From positions 1-39,297 of the forward strand of contig CAYFUR010000025.1 of assembly GCA_964346275.1 (NCBI GenBank): a stretch of 39,297 nucleotides of DNA. Direction: 5' to 3'. A program made the translations under genes and the position numbers. The notes below the pieces were generated by a model that was not told the origin of the DNA, did no database searches, and saw only the letters and a list, made by a program, of their open reading frames with translations. Within the stretch, counting starts at the first letter, position 1. Every line of letters begins with the position of its first letter. Below are positions 23,259 to 35,200 of this stretch, piece by piece. Source of the DNA: CAYFUR01 sp964346275. Lineage in GTDB: Bacteria > Sumerlaeota > Sumerlaeia > SLMS01.

Positions 23259-26200
23259 ATGAAAAACCGTGCCATGGCGCTGGCATTGCCATTGATTTCA
23301 ATGATCTACGCTGTCATGTTGTCCTCCTACTCTTCTGCCCAGACGCCAGGCATCGGAATCGTTCGAGAAGCGCAGCCAGCGAGCCTGGCCGATCTCGATC
23401 CCGGTGAGACATTCTCCGTCACCTACACGGTGTTCAACAGGCAGGCTGCCGCTCTCGAAGGGATTCTGCTGGAAGTCCCCCTCCATCAATCTTTTGCCAT
23501 CGAGAGTATGACCCCCCTGGCCGATGTGTCGGCCGATGGATCGATGCTGGCCTGGAGCCTTCCCGATCTTGCTCCCCTGGGTGAGTCAACGGTCCGCGTG
23601 GAGTTGGCCATGCCGGACCCGCCCGCGGCGACGGTCGACCTGGGCGCCCGGGCCTGGGCGTTTTCCTCGCGCGGCGTGGAGCAGGGGACGGCTGCTCCGC
23701 TTGTCCTCGCCGCTGGCGCAATCGATGGAGACCTGCTGGCGTCGACCCCGGATGCAGATGTGACGGATCGCTTTATCCGGCGGAAAGCGGCGGAGCTGGG
23801 CTATGATCGGAGCGCCATTTTCGAGTTTGTTCGCGACGAAATCCGCTTCGAGGCGTACGAAGGATCGCTGCGGGGAGCGCGGGGCGCCCTGTGGAGCGAG
23901 GCGGGCAACGCCTATGACCAGGCGAGCCTCCTGGTGGCCCTGCTCCGCGCGAGCGGCATTCCCTGCCGCTATGTTCTGACCGAGGGCCTGGCGGAAGGGC
24001 AGGCGCGCGAACTTCTCCAGCAAATGTTTCCGATTCCGGCTCGTTTAACCGGGCGCATCCCGGACGATGCCGAAATCGCCGACCCGCTGAACGACGAGCA
24101 ACTCCTGCGGGAGGCCATGGACCATGCCTCCGTGGAGTTCCTCGACGGAGGCGCGTTCGTTGCTCTCGATCCGAGTTTCCGCGAGGCCCGGGTTGGGGAT
24201 TCATTTGCGACGCCCACGCAACGCGTCCCCGCCTTGCCAGAGGAGGTGCGCCATCGCTTTTCCATATATCTCGAAATGGAAATGCTGGGAACGGGACTGG
24301 CCACGACTCCGGATGGATTTGAAACCAACGTCCCTCTTTCCCTGGAGTTCGCCACGGCCGAGGTTTATGCGAAGCCGCTTGCCGTCGGGTTCCTCGTCCA
24401 GAGCGAGATCAATCCCGGCGGATTCTTTCCAGGTCTGACCACGCATACTTATACGCCATACCTTGTTGTTGGAGAAAACGATGGCGACCTGCGCGACGAC
24501 GAAATCACCACGGGCGAACCCGTCGAAGAAGTCTTTTTCGCCTTCGCGAGCCACATTCTGACCAAGACGGATCTCGTGGTGGATTACCAAAGCCCCTCGG
24601 GGGAGACGGAATCGTATAGACGCGCACTTTCCGACCGCATTGGCCCGGCGGCGCGCCTGCAGGGGACAACGATTCCACCGGACGAGCTGGCCGGCCCGGC
24701 CCTGAGCCCGTATATCACGGCAACGGTCCTCGTCGCTCCCGGCGGCGTGGTATCCGACTCCCTTGCATCCCAGGCGGAACGCATCGCTCCTATCGAGGAC
24801 GAACTGGGGCCGCTTGTGGACGTGGTGGAAGAAATCGCGCAACAAAGCACTCTGACCCCGGAAGACGAAGCCGTTCTGGCACGGGCCAATGAACTCATGA
24901 CGTATATGGCAATCCTCACGGGGGAAACGCTGACCCTGTCCCACGCCATTGCCAGCGATTTTCTCCTTGGCGAAATGAGGGAGGGGTACCTCTCCGCCGT
25001 CTATTACGATCGCCCTCGCCTCCTGATCGGACAGACCGATGACGACGGGGAAAACGTCCGCGTCATGCTCGATCTGCGCGCAAACGACGTGCGGGTCGTC
25101 CCCTACCCCGGGCAAAACGCCCGGGTGCCTTTTTGGCTGCGCGTTTTTCGCGGCTTTCTGGAGAACGAACTGGAAGGACAAACGCTCAGCGACCTCACCG
25201 GCGAAGCGGCGGCCACAACAATCGAAGTCTTTTCCGCCCTGCCGGCAGAAGCTTCCTACAAGTTCCTCCTTCCCGGCGAAGCAGAGGATCTCGATCGATT
25301 GGATCTCTCTGAGGATGCCCGCGCACGGATCACCATGGCTCTGGAGGAAGGGCGCTCTGTCATCGCGCCCGATCGCGAGGTGGCTCTGGTGGAAGGGGGC
25401 GATCCCGTTTCCGCGTGGTGGGAGACTGATCGATCGGGCTACCTGGTCGGCGTGATGGAAGACGGCGGACACTTGGCCCTGCTGGAATACGCTCAATTGC
25501 TGATAGCTCCGGGCAAGGAGCAACTCGGTTTCCTCGTGGGAGGCATGCACGGGTTCGGTGCGGCGAATATCCTCTTCCTGGGAGAGTTTATCGGAAATAT
25601 CGCCAGTGGCCAGGGGGCAAAGGAGGCCGTGGCGGCGGCGATTGCTTCGGCGACCGAAAGAGCGGAAGAAATATCGGAAAGACTCGAGGAACTGGTCGAC
25701 AATACTGACTCGGACGAACCGTTCGTCGATGGCTTTGTCAGCGGCTTTCCGGAAGGCACGGGGCTGGGCTTCGACTGGGTGGAGCGCAACGTGAACATCG
25801 ATCCGCCGGTTCTCCCCTTCCTCTCCGTGGACGGCAGCGAGCTGCCCGGACGCACCGTGGTCCAGACGATCCCTGTCACGGACGGCCAGGCGTCACAACC
25901 TATCGCCCAGTCTTTCCCCTTCGAAGGCGTGCTGATCAATGGCGAGATCGAAGGGGAGGCTAACGGTTTTGGCGAGCAACGCGCTCTCGGGGCGAACGCC
26001 CTTTCATTGCAGTCGTCCCTTCAATCCGAACCCGGCGTGGCGGGCACGTTCAATCTCTCGACGAGCGAACGGGAGGAGTTGCTTTTCGAAGACGCGGATA
26101 TCGCCTTCTCCGGAAACGGCGTTCGCGTGATCTATCCCCGCCCGGGCAGCGATCTTCTGCGCGGCGCGTCTTCCTGGAACTCGGTCGAGGGAACTGTCGA

Positions 26201-29200
26201 TTCGTCGGAAGGAGCGCGCATCGAATCCGAACAGCTTCTTCGCGACGGCACGCTCCTTCCACCGGGCCGTTATGATTTGCTGATCCCATCCGGCAGTTTC
26301 AGCGGTTCCGGCAATGGGCTTTCTCCGTCCTTTATCCAGAATACCGATGTGGGCGGGAAGCAGCAGAGCAATTCGGAACTGACACTGAGCAGCAGCCAAT
26401 TGCTCATCGTAGGTCCGGACGGTGAACTCACTTCCTGGACCGGATTTGATGGACGTATAGACGTGGAAGATCCCGCCACCGTGCGCGTAGACGGAACCGC
26501 CGCGAACGCGCTCCAGCTTTCTGCTTCCATTCTGGATGGTGAGCTTGCTCCCGGCGAAAGCACAACAGTGGAGGCGGATGTCGCCTCTTCTCTCGGCGGC
26601 AATGTCCAGCTGACGTTCCAGGCGCCGGAAGGATTTGAAACCACGGCGGCGGAAAATGGCATCATCAACCTTCGGGTTCAGCCCGGTACGCCGGATGGTG
26701 TTTACGAAGTCTCCGTCTTCGCGCAGCATCCTGACGAACCGGGACTTGAAGCCTCCGACAGCGTCACGGTGACCGTTACGGTTCCCGAAGGCCGTGGCCT
26801 GGCCGTTGCCATCGCACCCGATCCTCTTGCAACGGCGTCTGTCGGCCCCGGCGAGGCGATTCCGTTGCCGAGCGGGTTCCTGGCGGAAATCACCAACACC
26901 GGCGGCCAGGAAGAAATCGTCTCCCTCGCGTTTCCGGAGCTGCCCACGGGTTTCATCGTCGATGCCCCGGCACGCCCGCTGCGCATTCTTCCGGGAGGAA
27001 CCGGCCGTTTCAGTTTTGTGCTCGAGCCGGAAGGCGACACGCTCCCGGCCCCGGGAACAGTTGCAAATTTCACCGCTTTGGTGAGCGGCGAAGAGCCCGA
27101 TGCTCCGGAGGCCTCGGCGGCCGGAAGCTTCATTGTACCGGAAGTACCCGGCCTGATCCTGGAAATCGATCCAGAACGCATCGCACTCGGACCGGATGAT
27201 ACAACCGCTGAGGCGGAGCTGGCTTTACGCAGCTTTGGCAATGCCCAGAGTTCCGCCGTTCTGACTGCCACGACCTTCGAAGGAGTGACCGTGAGCGGCT
27301 TGCCGGGTGAAGTACAGAACGCTACGCCCGGCGAAGAGATCGTCTATACACTCACGATTGAACGCACCAGTGCTTTTGGCCCTGGCGGATCGGGATTCAT
27401 CGATTTTGTGGCCGACAACTGCCCCTCTGGAACGGACTGTCTGCCGGATGAGCTGCGATTTTCGCGGACACAACTCACTTTGAGCGCGCTTTCGCCCGCC
27501 GCCGCCTGCCTCCAAGACGGGGTGGCTTTTGCCGATCGAACGGGGCGCGAAGAACTGGCAAGCGCGCTGGCGCTTGCTTCCTCAGCGGCTGACCTGCTGG
27601 CCGCTCAACCCGGCGATGCTGCCCGGTGCGAGCGCCTTCGCGTGCGCCTGGTTGAACTGATTCCACTTCTTGCAGAATTTCCCAGCGCGGAAGTATCCGT
27701 GCAGGAGGCCCTGGATGCGCTGGACAACTGTGATTCCGCGGCCGCCCTGACAGCCCTGGAAAATGGTGCGTGCGTATTGCGCGATCTACTCCAGCAGGAG
27801 GCCCGTTACAATATCGCCGTTTCTTTGTCGCCTCCGCTCCAGACAGTCGTTGCGGGGCAGACCGCCGACTATCAGGTCGATCTCGAAAACCTTGGAACGA
27901 AGAGCGTTACCGTCGATCTGGCCGTGGCCGACGGACTTCCTGTTGGAGTGGGTGCAGACTTTGATACGGCAAGCGTCCTTCTGGAAGCGGGCGAATCGCG
28001 CGGCACCGCCGCGTTACTCGAAATCGATCCCACAGCCCTCTCCGGCCAGACGTTCTTTGGATTCGCTGTTTCCGCAACTCCGCGGGAAGCGCCGGACCGC
28101 GCCGCCTCGGCGGAGGGACGCGTCGCGCTGCGGTCCAGCTTCGCCGATGTCCTGTCCGTCGAGGCCACCCCGGCGGCGCTCGAACCGGGGGGGCTCGTGG
28201 AGCTGAGTGCCGTGCTTTTCAACAGCGGCAACGCCCGCGCGACGTTCGATATACTCGTCCAGGTGTTCGACAGGAGCGGCGCCGTCGCCCTTGCTGACCC
28301 GCTCTCTCCGCCGCCCGTTACGCTGGATCCCAGTCTCGACCCTGTGGAAATCCAATTGGGCAGCTTCAGTACGGACGGCTTGCCGGAAGATTCCTACACC
28401 GTGCGTGTTTCGCTGACTCCCTCCGATGGCGGCGGCGCGGGCGGGCGCTTTGCCGAGGCTTCCGTTCTGGTCGGCCTGCCCATCGAGGCGGTCGCTTTTG
28501 CCGAACCGCTGACGGTGGCTCCCGGCGACCAGCCAGCCAGCAGCACTCTTCGAATCACAAACCGCCTGGGCCGGGACTTCGGGCTGGGTCCCAGGCCGGA
28601 AACCTTGAATCCGGTGATCGAAGCGGTCCTCGATATCTGGGACTACGCACCGCTCTTCAACCAGATGGATAGCAATCCCGCGGTGATCGATATGGACCTG
28701 GACGGAACTCCCGACATCGTTTTGGCGACGCACGCGGGCAACGTCGGTGAAGCAGTTCTTCGTGTCGTCCGTGGTGATGATTATTCCGTGCTGTGGGAGG
28801 TGCGCGACGAATCGTTGCGCGTGCATGGAGCCTCTTCGCCCACCGTTGGGGATATAGACGGCGACGGGTTTCCGGAGGTTCTGATCCCGCACATGGACGA
28901 CCGCTTAATGGCTTTCGAAGAAGACGGAACATTGAAATGGAAAGCGCCGCGTATCTGGGGCGGGATCGGGGACGGCAGTGCTTCGCTGGCGAATCTCGAC
29001 GGCGAAGGCCTGCCGGAAATCATCATCGGCGCAACGGTGCTGGAAGCAGAAGATGGTTCCATCCGCTGGCAAGGCAACGCGGCAGGCGGCACCGGGCGGG
29101 GCAACAACGGCCTCGGGGCTCTTTCCGTTGTGGCAGACCTGGATCTCGACGGTGTGCCCGAAGTGGTGGCCGGACGAACTGCATATCGGGCGGACGGCTC

Positions 29201-32200
29201 CGTCTTCTGGGAGGCAGCACTTGATGATGGTTTCCCGGGCGTGGCCGATTTCGACGGCGACGACTTCCCTGAAATCGTGCTGGTCGCCCAGGGGTCCGTT
29301 TACCTGCTCGAGCACGACGGAGAGGTGATCTGGGGGCCTTTGGATCTTCCTGGAAGGAACGATGGCGGCGCCCCGAACATCGGTGATGTGGACGATGACG
29401 GTGTGCCGGAAATCGGCGTGGCCGGCGGCCAGGCCTATCTCGTGATCGAAAGCGACGGGACCATCAAATGGGAGGCGGAAACCCAGGATACAAGTTCCGG
29501 CGTCACGGGCTCCACGATGTTCGATTTTAACGGCGATGGGCGCACGGAAATCGTCTATGGCGACGAGCTTTCTCTCCGAATCTATCGCGGGCGGGATGGT
29601 GAAGTTCTCTACGAGCTTCCCAAGAGTAGCGGCACGCGCCTTGAATATCCGCTGGTTGCGGACAGTGACGGAGACGGGCGGGCGGAAATTCTCGCCCCCG
29701 CGAATACGCGCATCGGGCGGGGCCCGCAAGCCGGCCTCTTTATCATTGGCGACCGGGATAACGACTGGGTCCCCACGCGCCGCGTGTGGAACCAGCACAC
29801 CTACCACGTGACGAACATCACCGACAGCGGCGAAGTTCCCATCATCGAACCCGTGAACTGGCTCCAGCCCGGATTGAACAACTTTCGCACGAACACCTTC
29901 GGACCCGGAGACGAAGGCGCTTCGAATGTCCGCGTCGTGATCGATCATTCCTTCCCCGGCGAGGAGAGATACTCTCCAGACTTGAACAGCCCCGATCCGG
30001 TTCCCGCCGATGCAACGGCAGACAGCGTCAACTGGGATCGATTGCTCCCCTTCAATGAACCAGCTCCGCAGTTCTTCGGCGTCAATGGGACCGCCCCGGG
30101 CCTGTCGCCCGGAGAAGTGCGCGAGATCAGCACGGGAACGCGTATAGATGTCTATTTCTCTCCACGGGCCGGTATCCGACCTGTCGCACGGCCGGAAATC
30201 ATCCGTTCCGCCCCGGCGGATGGGACAGTGGTCGTCGGCCTCACCACGCCAACACTCTTTCTTCGCGAAGGGGTTCCGGCGAGCAGCGTGGACCCCGCCG
30301 GCTTCGCCATCACCGGCCCGCAGGGAGAGTCCATCCCCTTCGAACAACTCGACCTCAGCAATAATCGCGCAGTGCGCCTGATTCTCAGCGGCCCGCTCGA
30401 CCCTGGCGAATACCGCGTCGACGTGGCGGCGGAGGCGATTGCCAATGACCAGGGACTTACGCTGGAAGCGCCCTTCACCTTCTCCTTCACGGTGGTCGAA
30501 GAACCGCCGGATGGAGTCCTTCGCTGGATCGCGGGTGATGGCTTCTGGACCGACGGCGCGAACTGGAGCGGCGGCCTTGTGCCAACCGCTACGGATTCCG
30601 TCATTATCGACGTGCCGGGCCGCGAAGCGAAGGTGACAATCCCGACAAGCGGCGTCGAGGTGCAGGATATAGACAATGAAGAGCGGCTGGTGATCGGCTC
30701 ATTGTCCGTCAGTGGCGTGGCCGTCAGCAATGGCCCGATCGATTCCATCCCCGGTGGCGAACTCATCGTGACTGGATCGGAAGCGAGCTTCATCGCGAAC
30801 GCCGAGGCGACTTTGCGCGGCACGTCGATTTCCGCATTCGAAGGCGCCACGGTCGTCTTCGACGGCCCGACCACCGTGAGCCTCAACGCAACGACAGGGA
30901 GCGTGACCATGCGTGCCAGGGACACGGATTCGTCTATACAGTTCCCGAACCTGGTTTCCGTTTTCGGAACGGATGCCGCGCTTCGCCTGCTTGCCCAGAA
31001 TGCGGGCACCGTTCTGGTGGCGGGACCCTCGACTATCGAAGATGTATCTCTGATCGCCGAAGCCGAAGAAGCCGGAAGCACCGTCAATCTTCCAACGCTC
31101 ACTTCCTACTCGCCTGCCGAAATTGACACACTTTGGGAGTGGCGAAATGGAGGACAGATCCTCGCCCCCAATGTCTCCGCATTCGAGAGGCTGTGGATCT
31201 TAGTTAATAATTCTGTTGTGGATTTCTCATCGATTGAAAGCCTCGATGGCTGTACTGTGGAAGTCTATAATGGTTCAACTGCTGCCTTCCCGTTGGTGAC
31301 TGAATACCACTGGCCCGAGACCAATCGAAATCGGCTCTTCCGGGCCGATGGCAATGGAAGCTCCCTCGATCTTTCCGCGCTGACGGCTCTCTCCAGCGAT
31401 GGCAACGACGCCCTCGTATTTCAGGGGCGTAATGAAGGGTTCGTGGATCTTTCGAACCTGGAAACCGTCAGCGACATCAACATGGGGCTCGAAGCGGAAT
31501 TCGACGGAGTGGTGGACGCTTCTTCACTGTCGAGCTATACTCCCCTCTCGATCGATCAGGTTTTTGAATGGCGCGAGGGCGGCGCCCTGATGATCGATTC
31601 CCTGGTCGAATTTGATCGCCTCTCGATCATCGTCAATAACACCGTCGTGAATTTTGCTGGCGTCACGAATATCGATGGCTCGTCGGTGGATGTTGTGCGG
31701 GGCGGCTCCGCATCCTTCCCCGATATCGATAGTTACAATGTCCCCGAGCAGAATCGCAACCGGGCCTTTGTCGCGAGAGATGCGAGCAGTCTTCTCGACC
31801 TCTCGGCGCTGGCAACGCTCACTTCTGACGGGGACGATGGTATTTCGTTCCTTGCACGCAATGGAGGAGTTGTCGATATATCCAGCCTCCCCAGTGTTTC
31901 CGGCGTGAACATGTCCATCGAAGGACGCGGGGCCGGAGCCCAGGTCGACGCTTCCTCGCTCGCTTCTTATATACCGGAAACCCGTGACACCTTTATCAGT
32001 TGGCGCGATGGCGGCGAAGCACTCATCACTTCCCTTGCCACCATAGAAAGGATACGCCTCGTGGTGAATGGCGAAGAGACAGATGTCTCGCTGGGAACAA
32101 TCACAAGCGCGGACGCCTGTGATTTCGAGGCTTACAATGGCGCCTCGCTGACGCTTCCGAACCTGGCAGGCTATGATGTGTTTGGGGCGCGCCGGGATAT

Positions 32201-35200
32201 TTTCTCCCGCGACGTTGATTCGACCCTTTCCTTCCCCGCCCTCGCGGAAATCTCCGGCAGTGACGAACTCCTGGCCATCGAATCGCGCAATGGAGGCGCG
32301 ATCGACATGAGCGCCCTCACCACAATCAGCCACACCAACGACACGAATGTCATTGCGCGCGGCGCGGGATCGGTCGTCGATCTGAGTGTTCTGCAGTTCT
32401 ACGATCCCTGCCTCGTAAACGTGGAGGAAATCGACGGAGGCCAGGTTCTCTGGACGCCCACTGGAACCTGTCCAAAGGCGAACGATCTCCTGGCAGCAAC
32501 GGAACCAGTCATAATTTTGCCTCCACTGACCGATGTGTATACATCCAGTGAATCGCAGGCCGGGCCTGTTGGAACATGGGATGCAGAGGGAGAACCCGCC
32601 GCATCGGCGAGGCTTCATTCTGAAGAAGCGCCGCGCGATGTCTCGACCAACAGCGCCTTTTCCCGCCCCGTGAAAGCTCGGCCTTGGGCAAAGGCGGTGA
32701 ATTTGCCCAAGCAATCCAGCAATGAGCAACTCACCTCCGTCACGCTTTTCCTGCCTCCCATCAGCATAAACGCCGTGCACATTATTTCCATTCGTCCCGC
32801 AGAGCGCCTGGTGCAGGCAGGTGAAGAGGCAACATTCCAGGTGGAGCTTTGGAACCCAACGGGCCAGAGCGCGGAATACGATCTCGAAGTTCTCGGACTG
32901 GAAGGTTTCACGGTCGAGTTGCCAGACAGCGTATCGCTCGCAGCGAACGAACGGCGGGAGGAGACACTCGCCATCCGTTCCGCGCCTTTCGCTCCATCAC
33001 AGACACGCGGCTTCTCCGTGGTCGCCACCACGCAGGATGGCGGACGCGACGCAGCCGATGCCGAAGTGACGATCGAAGCCGTGCCGCCCGCGGATCCCGA
33101 ACCGCGTGGGGTTTTCGTGGCCCTCGATCCAGCAAATTCAATCCTCGGCCGCAATATGGAGCGGGAAGTGGAAATCCGTGTCACCAACGTCGGAGATGAG
33201 ACAACCAGCTACGTTCTCACGGCGGATATTCCGCCCACTCTCGAAAGCCTCATCGATAATCCCGTGGCCGGGTCTGTCGCTCCCGGGGAATCCGCCTTCG
33301 TCACGAGAATGCTGACTCTTTCCCACGCCCCGGATGCAGAGGCGGGCGTATCGATGATCACCGTCACCGCAACACAGATCGATGATCCGGGCGTTGCCGG
33401 CTCGGCTGTGGGCACGGTCGAACTGGTCGACCAGGGAGTCAGCGTCGATCTCTCACCCGCCATGGCGACAGAAGGCGATCTGGTCGTAGCGACTATAACG
33501 AATACCGGCCGGGTGACAGACCGCTATGACCTGACCCTCGGCGGCAGTGCCAGCCTCGGCCTCTCACTTCCCGCGGAAACCGATGAGCTGTCGGCCGGAG
33601 AAAGCCAGCAGATCGAGCTGATAATTCCCGAGTTGGGCTTCCTCACCGCCCAGGACGGACTGTTCATCGAAGTAGAAGCCACTTCCCAGATAAACGAACA
33701 GATTACCGGCTTCGACCGCGTACAGCTGATGCCGCTCACGGGCTCCGGTTTCACCGCGCTGCTCGATCCCGCTGTTGCGGAACTTCCCTCCCCCGGCAGC
33801 GCCACGTTCCGGCTCCGCATCGTCAATCAAAGCGACGCGGAAGAACAATACCGCGTCAGCACGGAAGTCTTCACGGGAACGGCCACGGCGTTCCTGTCGA
33901 ACATCGCGGGCCGCCTGACCCGCAGCCGCGAACCCGTCGTTGTTCTCGCCAACGGTGACGCCGTGATTCCGATCCGGGCAAACATCGCCCAGCGCGGCGA
34001 GGGCACGTTCCAGGTCCGCGTTGCCCCCGCTGCACAGCCGGACGAAGCCGTTGTGCTGACCGGCCGGATCTCAACGGATCTCGCCACACCGACGCCGACC
34101 CCTGTTGTGACCCCAACGGCCACCGCGACACCAACGCTCTCGCCATCGCCCACCGCGGGCCCAACGCCCGTGCCATTGCCCGACGACACCGACTGCTTCG
34201 CCCTGTCCGTTGATTTCCCAGGCATGGCCCATCTGGGTGTCGGGATTGATGCGGACACCGGCGAGGTTCGCCTTGTTCCCGCGCGCGTTCGCGATCTCGA
34301 GGCTGTTCTCATCACCCGGCCACCGAGCGACGAACCCCTCTTCACCTACACCTATGATGCGGACACCGCCCCCAATGGCGTCTGGCCCCTCGGCCCGTCC
34401 AACCAGCTCCTCGGCGATCTGGTCGAAGGGTCGCTCGCCGCCACGGTTGTCGGCGATAATACCTCGCAGGGGCCATTGATGCTGGTTCCCTTCGACGGCG
34501 AGATCAGCAACGATTGGCCCGGCGATCTGGAAGACTGGACGTTCCAGAATCCGGCGATGTTCGATGGCGTTGAGGGCGGACTCGACAGAGACAACAGCGG
34601 CCTGCGCATGGCGTTCGATTCGAACGTCAACAGCTTCGCCTTCTTCGAATCACCGCTCCACGCCATTTGTTTGCTTCTTGAGGAACAAGGCAGCCTCGGC
34701 ACGCATCCGTCCTCCTTGCCCCTGCTTGGCGGCCAGGCCAACGGCGGCCTTTACGTGATGGAAGCCACCGTGCGGGCAAACGTCGAACAGCGCGAGGCTC
34801 CCACAATGCGCCTGCGTATATCGCCACGCGATTTCCAGCAGACCGACGCCATCGTCGTCACCAGTTTCGGCGATGCGGCGCTTTCCCCCGGAGCCGATGC
34901 TCCGCGCATCTATCGCCACTACTTCACGGCGCCCCCGGCGGGCAACAAGCTGCGCTTTAACTTTGATGGGCTGAACTTCCTGCCGGACAACACGGCCGAG
35001 GCCGAATTCTATCTCGAACGCTCGAACATCAAGGCCCTCGATCCGGATTTCCTGGGCCAGCCGCGCTCGGAATACGAGATCAGCTTTGCCGGAAACGATC
35101 ACGGGTGGACGCCACGCATTCCGCTGTCTGAGGACCGCATTGATCCGGTGATGACGGCGGAGGAGGAAGGGCTGTCTATACGCGGCGGAGAGGCAGGATC

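Noticed and set aside
28905..32780. Long minus-strand frames (up to 480 codons) inside the giant gene
   Set aside because: The plus frame continues for 12 kb with recognisable FG-GAP and repeat domains; the minus frames show no family motif.
34087..34180. Thr/Pro-coding microsatellite considered as a possible misassembly
   Set aside because: The codons vary and the frame is kept; Thr/Pro linkers are normal in such secreted proteins.
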